Source of the DNA: Afipia sp.
Lineage (GTDB): Bacteria > Pseudomonadota > Alphaproteobacteria > Rhizobiales > Xanthobacteraceae
NCBI GenBank assembly: GCA_030652315.1
Contig: JAUSAX010000060.1
Location: 1-64,000 of the forward strand
Length of the DNA stretch: 64,000 nucleotides
Direction of reading: 5' to 3'
Made by a program: the position numbers and the translations under genes. Below, piece by piece: positions 38,343-47,127 of this stretch. Every line of letters begins with the position of its first letter. The stretch's first letter is position 1. The notes below the pieces were generated by a model. It worked only from the letters and a program-made list of their open reading frames with translations, was not told where the DNA came from and did no database searches.

Positions 38343-39317
38343 TCAGTTCGTCGGCAACGGCACCTGATCGTCAATCAGCGCATCCACCGTGGCCTTCACG
38401 TCCACGCCGGGCTGGATCACGCCGGCCTGCTGAAGCGCAAGACCCGCAGCGAGGATCGACTCACGCTGCGGCGCGCCGATCCGGTTGTGCGTGAGTTCGG
38501 TACGCTCCTTGAGCTGCTTGTCGACCACGGTCTCCGGCAACTTGGTCACGGCAATGAACCCGCGCTTGAGTTCGTCGTAATTGGCCAGCGAGTACTTGCG
38601 CGCTTCCTCGTAGACCGCGAGCACGCGCTGAACGATTTTCGGATTGTCCTTCAAGAACTGTTCACGGACGTTGAGGATGCCCCACGTGTTGGCTTCGGGT
38701 TTGCGGAAGAACAGCTTCGCGCCATCCTCGATCTCCGCCTGTGCCATCATCGGATCGAGCCCGGCCCAGGCATCGACGTCGCCGCGGATCAGCGCGGCCT
38801 TGCCGTCGGCATGCTGCAGCAGAACCGGGGTGATGTCCTTGTCGGTCAGGCCAGCCTCAAGCAGTGCACGAACCAGGAAGATGTGCGGATCGGTCCCGCG
38901 TGTAACGGCGACGCGCTTGCCTTTCAGATCGGCGACCTTCGCGATCTTGGAATCCTTCGCCGTCACCAGCGCAGTCCATTCGGGACGCGAATAGACATAG
39001 ACCGACTTGATCGGATTGCCGTTGATCTTCGCCACCAGCGCGGCCGAGCCTGCCGTCGAGCCGAAATCGATCGAGCCTGCGTTGAGAAACTCAAGCGCCT
39101 TGTTGGAACCTGCCGACTGCACCCAGACGATCTTGATCCCGTCCTTCGCGAATTCCTTTTCGAGCAAGCCCTTCTCTTTCAGGATGATGGAGACCGGATT
39201 GTAAGTTGCCCAGTCGATGGCAATCTGCTTCGGCGCGTCGGCGGCAAACGCCGTGCCGGGGGCAAGCACCGTGCCCAGGACAAGAGCAGCCAGGGCGCGC
39301 CGTGATAGTTTGAACAT
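38343..39317 (-). CDS. ABC transporter substrate-binding protein, SsuA/TauA-like
   Basis: The 324-residue periplasmic protein starts with a signal peptide (MFKLSRRALAALVLGTV, cleavage near TAFAADA). It then has the SsuA-type binding core with IAIDWATYNPVSIILKEKG, VQSAGSNKALEFLNAGSID and ALIRGDVDAWAGLDPMMAQA. The likely substrate is an alkyl sulfonate, taurine or nitrate. The start at 39317 is chosen because GGAG lies about 6 bases upstream and the sequence immediately becomes a signal peptide. It is the first gene of the transporter and carries the operon promoter. Confidence 0.92.
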   Translation of the reverse strand: MFKLSRRALAALVLGTVLAPGTAFAADAPKQIAIDWATYNPVSIILKEKGLLEKEFAKDGIKIVWVQSAGSNKALEFLNAGSIDFGSTAGSAALVAKINGNPIKSVYVYSRPEWTALVTAKDSKIAKVADLKGKRVAVTRGTDPHIFLVRALLEAGLTDKDITPVLLQHADGKAALIRGDVDAWAGLDPMMAQAEIEDGAKLFFRKPEANTWGILNVREQFLKDNPKIVQRVLAVYEEARKYSLANYDELKRGFIAVTKLPETVVDKQLKERTELTHNRIGAPQRESILAAGLALQQAGVIQPGVDVKATVDALIDDQVPLPTN

Positions 39318-39582
39318 CGTCGTCTCCATGGACATGACCGAAATCGGATGCGGTCGAGAAAAGTGCATTTCGAGGTGGCCGACGGAGTTCGTCGCCATTC
39401 CGAATGCTAGAAAACATGATGTTTTTCAATTACTTATTTGATATCGTCAACGAGAAAAAAACCATCTGGATGAAGCCCCTGAGAGAACCGGCTTTCAAAA
39501 TTTGCGCGAAAAACAGAAGGGACGGCTCTTTCGGCCGCAATCCGCTGATGACACCGCTGTTGCCGTCCGTTATCCGAATGGA
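39318..39582. other. transporter/glnD divergent intergenic region
   Basis: AT-rich divergent promoter space of 265 bp. It contains the perfect 15-bp palindrome AAAACATGATGTTTT (39411-39425), listed separately. On the minus strand, TTGAAA and a downstream TA-rich element around 39410-39440 could be the transporter promoter. No gene seen. Confidence 0.4.
39411..39425. promoter_or_regulatory. AT-rich perfect palindrome upstream of the transporter operon
   Basis: AAAACAT (39411-39417) and ATGTTTT (39419-39425) are exact reverse complements around one G. The site is 94 bp upstream of the binding-protein start and may be an operator for a transporter regulator. The regulator is not identifiable here. 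Confidence 0.35.
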
Positions 39583-42378
39583 ATGGACAGCGTGACGGCC
39601 AAGATCCTCCCAGATCCGGAAGTGCAATTCGATACGGCTCGTATCGCCGGCGAGATCGACGCGCTTGCGCAAAAGCATGGCGGTAAAGACGACCTGCTTC
39701 GCGCCGCAATCACCCAATTACTCAAAGGCGAATTGGCGCTAGCGCGCGAGGCCGCGCAGACGCAATTGCTGAAGGATCGTCACGGGCGGCGATGCGCCGA
39801 GCGCCTTTGTTTCGTTCAGGACGAGATCATCCGCATCCTGTTCAATGCGGCGACCCAGCATCTCTATCATTCGCCGACCCCGTCGGACTCCGAGCGCATG
39901 GCCGTGATCGCCACCGGCGGTTATGGCCGCGGCTTGATGGCGCCCGAGTCCGACATCGATCTGCTGTTCATCCTGCCCTACAAGCAAACCGCATGGGGCG
40001 AGCAGGTCGCCGAGGCGATCCTCTATTGCCTGTGGGACATGGGGCTGAAAGTCGGCCACGCCACCCGTTCGATCGATGAATCGATCCGCCAGGCGCGGGG
40101 CGACATGACCATCCGCACATCGGTGCTGGAAACCAGGTTTCTGACCGGCGACCAGGCGCTCTACGACGATCTCGTCATGCGGTTCGACAAGGAGGTCGTG
40201 CAAGGCACCGCCGCTGAGTTCGTGACCGCGAAGCTGGCGGAGCGCGAGGAGCGACACCGCCGCGCAGGCCAGTCCCGCTATCTGGTCGAACCCAATGTGA
40301 AGGACGGCAAGGGCGGCCTGCGCGACCTGCACACGCTGTTCTGGATCGCCAAATACGTTTACCGCGTCAGTAACAGTGAAGATCTCGTGCAGCGCGGCGT
40401 ATTCGACGCGCAGGAGTATCGGACGTTCCGCCGCTGCGAGGATTTTCTGTGGTCCGTTCGCTGCAACATGCACTTCTTCACCGGCCGCCCCGAAGAACGG
40501 CTGTCGTTCGAAATGCAGCGCGAGATCGCGCAGCGGCTTGGCTACACCTCGCATCCCGGCATGCAGGATGTCGAACGCTTCATGAAGCACTACTTCCTGA
40601 TCGCCAAGGAAGTTGGTGACCTCACCGCGATCCTGTGCGCCAAGCTGGAGGATCAAGAAGCCAAGCCAGCGCCAGTGCTGAGCCGGATGATGGCCAGACT
40701 CCGGCCCGGCCGCAAACGCGGGCGCGTTCCCGGCGGCGAAGATTTCGTTATCGACAACAATCGCATCAACCTTGCCGCGCCAGACGTGTTCAAGAGCGAT
40801 CCGGTCAACCTGATCCGCATCTTCCGCCTCGCGCAGAAAAACAATCTGGCTTTCCATCCTGACGCCATGCGCGCGGCGACGCGCTCGCTCGGGTTGATCA
40901 CGCCGAAAGTTCGCGAAAATCCCGAAGCCAACAAGCTGTTCATGGAAATCCTGACGTCGAACGACGCGGAGACAGTGCTGCGGCGGATGAACGAGGCCGG
41001 CGTGCTCGGCCGCTTCATCAGGGCGTTCGGACGGATCGTGTCGATGATGCAGTTCAACATGTATCATCACTACACGGTCGATGAGCATCTGCTGCGATGC
41101 ATCGGCATTCTTCAGGATATTGAGCGCGGCGGGAACGACGAGTTCGTGGTCGCCAGCGACCTGATGCGGAAAATTCATCCCGAGCATCGGGCCGTCATCT
41201 ATATGACGGTGCTGCTGCACGACATCGCGAAGGGCCGCCCCGAGGATCATTCCATCGCGGGCGCCAAGGTCGCGCGCCGGCTGTGCCCGCGCTTCGGCTT
41301 CAACGCCGCCGACACCGAACTGATCGCATGGCTGATCGAGGAACATCTCACCATGTCCACGGTCGCGCAGTCCCGCGACCTGTCGGACCGCAAGACAATC
41401 GAGAACTTCGCTGCCGTGGTGCAGTCGGTCGAGCAGATGAAGCTGCTGACTATCCTGACCACGGCCGATATTCGCGGCGTCGGTCCGGGGGTCTGGAACG
41501 GCTGGAAGGCGCAGCTGATCCGCACGCTTTACTACGAGACCGAACCCGTGCTGACCGGCGGCTTCTCGGAGGTCAATCGCGCCCAGCGTATTCAGGTTGC
41601 GCAAGCCGAGTTCCGTGCAGCCTTTACCGAGTGGCCGGACAGCGAACTCGAGGCCTACATCGCGCGGCACTATCCCGCTTACTGGCTAAAGGTCGAACTG
41701 CCGCGCAAGATCCGCCATGCACGCTTTGTCAAGGCCAGTGAAGCCGGCGGTCACAAGCTCGCGGTCAATGTCGGCTTCGATGAAGGGCGTGGCGTCACTG
41801 AATTGACGATCATGGCGCCCGATCATCCCTGGCTGCTGTCGATCATCGCTGGCGCCTGCGCCTCCGCCGGAGCCAACATCGTCGATGCGCAGATCTACAC
41901 CACCACCGATGGCATCGCGCTCGACACCATCGCGATTACCCGCGAATACGACCGCGACGATGACGAAGGACGCCGCGCGACCCGCATCGGCGACACCATC
42001 GAACAGGTCCTGGAAGGCAAGCTGCGGCTGCCGGATGTGATGGCACGGCGCACCGCCTCAAAAGCGCGGTTGAAACCGTTTGTTGTCGAACCGGAAGTCA
42101 GCATCAACAACCAGTGGTCGGATCGTTACACCGTGATCGAGGTCTCCGGCCTCGATCGCCCGGGTCTGTTGTTTCAGCTCACCACCGCGATCTCGAAACT
42201 CAATCTCAATATCGCCTCCGCACATGTCGCGACCTTCGGCGAACGTGCCCGCGACGTGTTCTATGTGACCGACCTGCTCGGCGCACAGATCACCGCGCCA
42301 ACCCGGCAGGCCGCCATCAAGCGGGCTCTGATCCATCTGCTCGCCAATGGCGACGCTGCGGAAAAGCCTGCGGCCTGA
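39583..42378 (+). CDS. glnD: [protein-PII] uridylyltransferase / uridylyl-removing enzyme
   Basis: GlnD senses glutamine and modifies PII to set nitrogen metabolism. The 931-residue protein has the nucleotidyltransferase motif GGYGRG at 112-117 with ESDIDLL following, the GlnD helical domain, an HD domain with His546-Asp547 in LLHDIAKGRPEDHS, and two C-terminal ACT domains (about 735-815 and 850-925), the second containing RYTVIEVSGLDRPGLLFQL. The start at 39583 (MDSVTAKIL) is chosen by family length. Confidence 0.96.
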   Translation: MDSVTAKILPDPEVQFDTARIAGEIDALAQKHGGKDDLLRAAITQLLKGELALAREAAQTQLLKDRHGRRCAERLCFVQDEIIRILFNAATQHLYHSPTPSDSERMAVIATGGYGRGLMAPESDIDLLFILPYKQTAWGEQVAEAILYCLWDMGLKVGHATRSIDESIRQARGDMTIRTSVLETRFLTGDQALYDDLVMRFDKEVVQGTAAEFVTAKLAEREERHRRAGQSRYLVEPNVKDGKGGLRDLHTLFWIAKYVYRVSNSEDLVQRGVFDAQEYRTFRRCEDFLWSVRCNMHFFTGRPEERLSFEMQREIAQRLGYTSHPGMQDVERFMKHYFLIAKEVGDLTAILCAKLEDQEAKPAPVLSRMMARLRPGRKRGRVPGGEDFVIDNNRINLAAPDVFKSDPVNLIRIFRLAQKNNLAFHPDAMRAATRSLGLITPKVRENPEANKLFMEILTSNDAETVLRRMNEAGVLGRFIRAFGRIVSMMQFNMYHHYTVDEHLLRCIGILQDIERGGNDEFVVASDLMRKIHPEHRAVIYMTVLLHDIAKGRPEDHSIAGAKVARRLCPRFGFNAADTELIAWLIEEHLTMSTVAQSRDLSDRKTIENFAAVVQSVEQMKLLTILTTADIRGVGPGVWNGWKAQLIRTLYYETEPVLTGGFSEVNRAQRIQVAQAEFRAAFTEWPDSELEAYIARHYPAYWLKVELPRKIRHARFVKASEAGGHKLAVNVGFDEGRGVTELTIMAPDHPWLLSIIAGACASAGANIVDAQIYTTTDGIALDTIAITREYDRDDDEGRRATRIGDTIEQVLEGKLRLPDVMARRTASKARLKPFVVEPEVSINNQWSDRYTVIEVSGLDRPGLLFQLTTAISKLNLNIASAHVATFGERARDVFYVTDLLGAQITAPTRQAAIKRALIHLLANGDAAEKPAA

Positions 42379-42479
42379 TTTATCTTTCCACCGCCTGACA
42401 ACGCGCTGCACTTTGGATCACGGCCATTTGCCGCAGGCGCGATTGCGCTCGAGCCATGCAGCATTGTGCCCCGCAGCGA

Positions 42480-42509
42480 TTACCAACGCAGCAGTTTGCG
42501 TGCTATAAC
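42480..42509 (+). promoter_or_regulatory. candidate sigma-70-type promoter of cydAB
   Basis: TTACCA at 42480-42485 and TATAAC at 42504-42509 are spaced 18 bp, a reasonable sigma-70-type pair, 31 bp before the cydA start. No FNR- or Fixk-type dyad was found in the same interval. Confidence 0.35.
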
Positions 42510-42540
42510 GTCGCCGGATTGGACATACCGGAGGCCCGCG

Positions 42541-43947
42541 ATGTTCGAAGGTTTCGACGCCATCACCTTGGCGCGCATGCAATTCGCATTCACGGTGTCC
42601 TTCCACATCGTGTTTCCGGCCTTCTCCATCGGCCTTGCAAGCTATCTCGCCGTCCTCGAAGCGCTGTGGTTATGGACCGGGCGCGAAGTTTTCATCAACC
42701 TCTTCAATTATTGGCTGAAAATTTTCGCGGTTGCCTTCGGCATGGGTGTCGTGTCCGGCATCGTGATGTCCTACCAGTTCGGTACCAACTGGTCGGTGTT
42801 CTCGGACAAGGCCGGTCCCATTATCGGTCCGCTGATGGCCTATGAAGTGTTGACCGCCTTCTTCCTCGAGGCGGGGTTCCTGGGCGTGATGCTGTTCGGG
42901 CTGAAGCGCGTCGGCCACAAACTGCATTTCTTCGCGACGTCGATGGTCGCTGTCGGCACACTGGCATCCGCATTCTGGATCCTTTCGGCGAATTCGTGGA
43001 TGCAGACACCTGCGGGCTTCGCGATGAACTCTCAGGGACAGTTCGTCGCCGCCGACTGGTGGAAGGTGATCTTCAATCCGTCCTTCCCCTATCGTCTCGT
43101 GCATATGGTACTGGCGGCGTATCTGACCACCGCCTTCGTGGTCGGCGCGGTCGGCGCCTACCACCTCCTCAAGGATTCCAGACTGGAAGGCCCGCGGGTG
43201 ATGTTCTCGATGGCGATGTGGATGGCAGCCATCGTGGCCCCTATCCAGATTTTTGCCGGCGATCTTCATGGCCTCAACACGCTGGAGCATCAGCCGGTGA
43301 AGGTGATGGCGATGGAAGGCCATTACAAAAGCCACCCAAATGGCGCGCCGCTGATTCTGTTCGGGCTTCCTGATCAGGCGGCCGGTGAGGTGAAGTATTC
43401 AATCGAAATTCCGAAAGCGTCGTCGCTGATCCTGAAACATTCGCTCGATGCACCGCTGAAGGGCCTCGACACCGTACCGCGCGAAAACTGGCCGAATGTC
43501 CCGATTGTGTTCTGGTCGTTCCGGATCATGGTTGGTATCGGCTTCCTGATGCTCGGCATCGGCCTGCTCAGCCTGTGGGCCCGCTGGCGCGGCGCGCTTC
43601 ACGACTGGAAATTTCTGCATCGCTATGCGCTGGTGATGGGACCTGCCGGTTTCGTCGCCGTGCTGGCGGGATGGGTGACGACCGAGGTCGGGCGCCAGCC
43701 GTTCACGGTCTACGGATTGTTGCGTACGGCGGACTCCGTGTCACCGCTCGCCGCGCCGGCAGTAGCCTCATCGCTGATCGCTTTTATTCTCGTGTATTTC
43801 ATCGTGTTCGGCATGGGCGTGATCTACATCCTGCGATTGATGCACGAGCCGCCGCATCACGGCGAACAAGGCCCGCGCGAGGATGTCCCGCACCGCGCCG
43901 CCGGCATCACGCCTGCACAAGCCATTCCCGTTAGCGGACAAGGGTGA
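42541..43947 (+). CDS. cydA: cytochrome bd ubiquinol oxidase subunit I (cyanide-insensitive type)
   Basis: CydA oxidises ubiquinol and reduces oxygen via hemes b558, b595 and d. The 468-residue protein is short for CydA, fitting the CIO (CioA) branch lacking the long Q-loop. Conserved residues seen: His22 (SFHIVFP), His188 (RLVHMV), GLLRTADSVSP and EVGRQPF. The GGAGG at 42530 and ATG at 42541 set the start; the longer frame upstream is rejected. It is followed at once by cydB. Confidence 0.94.
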   Translation: MFEGFDAITLARMQFAFTVSFHIVFPAFSIGLASYLAVLEALWLWTGREVFINLFNYWLKIFAVAFGMGVVSGIVMSYQFGTNWSVFSDKAGPIIGPLMAYEVLTAFFLEAGFLGVMLFGLKRVGHKLHFFATSMVAVGTLASAFWILSANSWMQTPAGFAMNSQGQFVAADWWKVIFNPSFPYRLVHMVLAAYLTTAFVVGAVGAYHLLKDSRLEGPRVMFSMAMWMAAIVAPIQIFAGDLHGLNTLEHQPVKVMAMEGHYKSHPNGAPLILFGLPDQAAGEVKYSIEIPKASSLILKHSLDAPLKGLDTVPRENWPNVPIVFWSFRIMVGIGFLMLGIGLLSLWARWRGALHDWKFLHRYALVMGPAGFVAVLAGWVTTEVGRQPFTVYGLLRTADSVSPLAAPAVASSLIAFILVYFIVFGMGVIYILRLMHEPPHHGEQGPREDVPHRAAGITPAQAIPVSGQG

Positions 43948-43952
43948 GCGCC

Positions 43953-44966
43953 ATGGCCGGACTCCCTATCGACCTCGCGGTGCTCTGGGCTTTCATCATT
44001 GCCTTCGCGGTGTTCATGTACATCGTGATGGACGGCTTCGATCTCGGGCTCGGAATGCTGTTTCCGATGTTTCCGAAAAAGGAAGACCGCGACGTGATGA
44101 TGAATTCCGTCGCGCCGGTCTGGGACGGCAACGAAACCTGGCTGGTGCTCGGTGGCGGCGGGTTGATGGCCGCCTTCCCGCTGGCATTTGCCGTGGTGAT
44201 GCCGGCGATCTACACGCCGATCATCGCCATGCTGATCGGGCTGATCTTTCGCGGCGTCGCCTTTGAGTTCCGCTGGCGCACCCAAAGCGAGCGCAACCGC
44301 TGGGATGTCGCTTTTGCCGGCGGCTCACTGCTGGCGGCGCTGGCGCAGGGCGTCGCGCTCGGTGCGATCTTGCAGGGCATCCATGTCGAAGGGCGGCACT
44401 ATGCCGGCGGCTGGTGGGATTGGCTGACACCGTTCAGCATCCTGACGGGCTTCGCCGTCGTCGCCGGATACGGCCTGCTCGGTGCGACCTGGCTGGTTAT
44501 GAAGACCACGGGCGAACTGCGTGAGCATGCCTATCGGCTAAGCTGGTGGCTCCTGGTCGCCACGTTGATCGCCATCGTTGCCGTCAGCCTCGCGACGCCT
44601 TTCCTTCAAGCGGATTACTGGCGGCGTTGGTTTCAGTGGCCGAACATTCTCTTCACCGCTCCGATTCCGATTGCCGTGGCTGCGATCACGCTGCTGCTGC
44701 TGAAGAGTCTCGCCAACAAGCAGGATTACCGTCCTTTTGTTCTCTCGCTGGTGTTGTTCGCGATCACGTATGCCGGTCTCGGGGTCAGCATGTTTCCCTA
44801 TATCGTGCCGCAGAGCATCACCATCTGGCAGGCGGCCGCGCCTGCCAACAGTCTGAGCTTCATGCTGGTCGGCGTCGCGATTCTGGTGCCGATCATTCTC
44901 GCTTACACCGCGTGGGCCTATTGGGTATTCCGCGGCAAGGTCGATCCCTCGAGCGGTTACCACTAG
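43953..44966 (+). CDS. cydB: cytochrome bd ubiquinol oxidase subunit II
   Basis: The 337-residue CydB has about eight transmembrane helices beginning with VLWAFIIAFAVFMYIVMDGF and the segment VWDGNETWLVLGGGGL. It forms the oxidase with CydA. A GTG at 43944 overlaps the cydA stop (GTGA), and the ATG at 43953 is 9 bases downstream; the latter is preferred for the family start MAGLPIDL. The stop at 44966 is 8 bp before a tiny downstream gene. Confidence 0.94.
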   Translation: MAGLPIDLAVLWAFIIAFAVFMYIVMDGFDLGLGMLFPMFPKKEDRDVMMNSVAPVWDGNETWLVLGGGGLMAAFPLAFAVVMPAIYTPIIAMLIGLIFRGVAFEFRWRTQSERNRWDVAFAGGSLLAALAQGVALGAILQGIHVEGRHYAGGWWDWLTPFSILTGFAVVAGYGLLGATWLVMKTTGELREHAYRLSWWLLVATLIAIVAVSLATPFLQADYWRRWFQWPNILFTAPIPIAVAAITLLLLKSLANKQDYRPFVLSLVLFAITYAGLGVSMFPYIVPQSITIWQAAAPANSLSFMLVGVAILVPIILAYTAWAYWVFRGKVDPSSGYH

Positions 44967-44973
44967 GGTGAGC

Positions 44974-45105
44974 ATGACGTCGCCTCCCGAACAGCCCGGG
45001 CCGCTGTCGCGAAAGCTGCTGTGGTTCGTCGCCTTGTGGCTGCTAGGGACCGGCACCGTTGCCGTTTTCGCCTATATCCTGCGGCTCTGGATCGCCCCGC
45101 ACTGA
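44974..45105 (+). CDS. DUF2474 small membrane protein of the cyd operon
   Basis: A 43-residue protein (MTSPPEQPGPLSRKLLW, then a hydrophobic stretch ending RLWIAPH), far too short for most gene finders. One transmembrane helix spans about 15-37. The family (DUF2474) is found after cydAB/cioAB in many Proteobacteria and may act like CydX, the small subunit that stabilises bd oxidase. The start ATG is 8 bases after cydB's stop, with the purine-rich GGGTGAGC just before it. Confidence 0.85.
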   Translation: MTSPPEQPGPLSRKLLWFVALWLLGTGTVAVFAYILRLWIAPH

Positions 45106-45180
45106 ACCCGGACAATCGGTGATTTCAGATATATTTTAAGGATTTACGACGCATGGTGACCCGCCTTGGGCGCGTGTCAC

Positions 45181-45209
45181 TTGCCAGCGGTGCATGGCTA
45201 AGGTTTGAT
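45181..45209 (+). promoter_or_regulatory. candidate promoter of the L,D-transpeptidase gene
   Basis: TTGCCA (45181-45186) and TTTGAT (45204-45209) are separated by 17 bp, 35 bp before the gene start. The region is also AT-rich just upstream (ATATATTTTAAGG near 45130). Weak by eye. Confidence 0.35.
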
Positions 45210-45244
45210 GCGTGCGGGGCACGACTAACTGCGGGATTCTCGAC

Positions 45245-45838
45245 ATGAATATCATCCGTTCTCTCGCTGTGGCGGCAGTTGCAGCCGGCATGTTGTTCGC
45301 AGCACCTCATGCATTCGCGCAGGGCCGCGAGATGAACATCGGCGATCAGCCGGGCTTCATTCCGGAAGACGAGGAGATCGCACCGGAGTTCAAGCGCACC
45401 GCGGTTTTCTTCCGGACCTCCGAACCGCCGGGCACCATCGTCATCAGCACCTCTGAGCGTTTTCTCTATCTCGTGCAGGGCAACGGCCGCGCGCTTCGCT
45501 ACGGCATCGGAGTCGGGCGCGAAGGTTTCCAGTGGCAAGGGCTGCAAAAAATTACCCGCAAGCAAGAGTGGCCGGACTGGACACCGCCGCCGGAAATGAT
45601 CGCGCGCCAGCCCTACCTGCCGCGCTTCATGGCGGGCGGCCCCGGCAATCCGATGGGCGCGCGGGCGCTGTATCTCGGCGCCACGGTCTATCGCATACAC
45701 GGCACCAACCAGCCGCAGACCATCGGCAGCGCCGTCTCCTCGGGGTGCTTCCGTCTGGTCAACGCCGACGTGACCGATCTCTTCGATCGCGTCCCCGTCG
45801 GCACCAAGGTCATCATCCGCCAGCGGCCCGAAATCTAG
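45245..45838 (+). CDS. L,D-transpeptidase (YkuD domain)
   Basis: The 197-residue exported protein (signal peptide MNIIRSLAVAAVAAGMLF, cleavage near AFAQG) has a YkuD catalytic domain with HGTNQP and SAVSSGCFRLVN, the nucleophile Cys in SSGC. The second residue of the S[HNS]GC motif is Ser here. Such enzymes form 3-3 peptidoglycan links or attach lipoproteins. The start at 45245 is the first ATG before a clear signal peptide; the frame extends 11 residues upstream. Confidence 0.88.
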   Translation: MNIIRSLAVAAVAAGMLFAAPHAFAQGREMNIGDQPGFIPEDEEIAPEFKRTAVFFRTSEPPGTIVISTSERFLYLVQGNGRALRYGIGVGREGFQWQGLQKITRKQEWPDWTPPPEMIARQPYLPRFMAGGPGNPMGARALYLGATVYRIHGTNQPQTIGSAVSSGCFRLVNADVTDLFDRVPVGTKVIIRQRPEI

Positions 45839-45896
45839 TCCTCCAGGCAACGCCCTTTCGTTTTCCGCACGCATACTTCAGAAGCGAGATTCATTC

Positions 45897-46946
45897 ATGG
45901 CCATTTTTTCGCGCACCTTCGGCACCGGTCTCCTGATCGGCGCGGTTATCGCTGTCGCGGTTGCGGCGGCGGCAATCACCTACGAGCGGTACGATACGCG
46001 GACTCTGAAACGCACCGTGAAACGCGATGCTGTCCTGTGCGGCGTCAATACCGGCCTGCCGGGCTTCTCGATTCCTGATGACAAGGGCAACTGGTCCGGT
46101 TTCGACGTTGATATCTGCCGCGCCGTTGCCGCCGCGATCTTCAACGACCCGAACAAGGTAAAATTCATTCCGCTCGACGCCAGCGAGCGCTTCAAGGAAC
46201 TGCGCAATCGCAAGGTCGATATCCTGTCGCGCAACTCCACCTGGAGCATGTCGCGCGAGACCGAATACGGCCTGAACTTCGCAGCCGTCGCCTATTACGA
46301 CGGCGAAGGCTTCATGGTGCGCCAGTCGCGCAAGATCGATTCCGCCCTCGAACTCGACGGCAGCAAGGTCTGCGTTCAGGCCGGCACCACAACGCAACTC
46401 AATCTCGCGGATTACTTCCGCGCCAACAACATCAAGTATCAGGAGCTAAACTTCCCAAAGCTGGACGACGTCATCAAGGCCTATGACTCAGGCCAATGCG
46501 ACGTGGTGACCACCGACGTGTCGCAGCTCTATGCACTGCGGCTGCGGCTGACCAAGCCTGGCGAACACGTCATTCTGCCGGATGTGATTTCGAAGGAGCC
46601 GCTGGCGCCGGTGGTGCGGCAGCGCGACGACGAGTGGCTCCTGATCGTGAAGTGGACAATCTACGCCATGCTCAACGCGGAAGAGCTCGGCGTGACCTCG
46701 AAGAACATCGACGAGGCGCTGAAGTCGAAGAAGCCGGACGTCATGCGGCTGGTCGGTACCGAAGGCGCCTATGGCGAGGAAATCGATCTGACCAAAGACT
46801 GGGCCGCGCGCATTATCCGCCATGTCGGCAATTACGGCGAGGTCTATGAGCGGAACGTCGGCACCGGCTCCAAGCTCGCGATTCCACGCGGCCTCAATCA
46901 GCTCTGGAGCGCCGGCGGCATCCAGTACGCGCCGCCGATCCGGTAA
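45897..46946 (+). CDS. general amino-acid ABC transporter substrate-binding protein
   Basis: The 349-residue protein has an N-terminal hydrophobic leader (about 10-28) and the periplasmic binding fold of the AapJ/BztA type: LCGVNTGLPGFSIPD, WSGFDVDICRAVAAAIF and VCVQAGTTTQLNLADYF. It probably binds L-amino acids. No permease or ATPase genes adjoin it, so it is an orphan binding protein. It lies 58 bp after the L,D-transpeptidase. Confidence 0.9.
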   Translation: MAIFSRTFGTGLLIGAVIAVAVAAAAITYERYDTRTLKRTVKRDAVLCGVNTGLPGFSIPDDKGNWSGFDVDICRAVAAAIFNDPNKVKFIPLDASERFKELRNRKVDILSRNSTWSMSRETEYGLNFAAVAYYDGEGFMVRQSRKIDSALELDGSKVCVQAGTTTQLNLADYFRANNIKYQELNFPKLDDVIKAYDSGQCDVVTTDVSQLYALRLRLTKPGEHVILPDVISKEPLAPVVRQRDDEWLLIVKWTIYAMLNAEELGVTSKNIDEALKSKKPDVMRLVGTEGAYGEEIDLTKDWAARIIRHVGNYGEVYERNVGTGSKLAIPRGLNQLWSAGGIQYAPPIR

Positions 46947-46973
46947 GTGTTCTTCCACATTTGCGAGATGTAA

Positions 46974-47115
46974 CCCTCTCCCCTTGTGGGAGAGGGTGGT
47001 GAGAATGAGCGAAGCAAATTCGAGCCGGGTGAGGGGTTCAACCGCCCCGGCAAGATGACCCCTCACCCGCTTCGCGGCTGCGCCGCTCAGCACCCTCTCC
47101 CACAAGGGGAGAGGG
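46974..47115. repeat. CCCTCTCCCC interspersed inverted repeat
   Basis: The arm CCCTCTCCCCTTGTGGGAG begins at 46974 and its reverse complement ends at 47115 (CACCCTCTCCC... at 47091-47115). A second pair, GTGAGGGGT (47029-47037) with ACCCCTCAC (47058-47066), lies inside. The element fills the space between an amino-acid binding protein gene and an acyl-CoA dehydrogenase gene and can work as a terminator for both. Confidence 0.8.
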
Positions 47116-47127
47116 AAAGAGCCGCCC

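Noticed and set aside
39739-41670. 643-codon open frame antisense to glnD
   Set aside because: It mirrors the third-position GC bias of glnD, has a repetitive, His/Asp/Arg-rich translation and no ribosome site. The GlnD motifs are on the plus strand.
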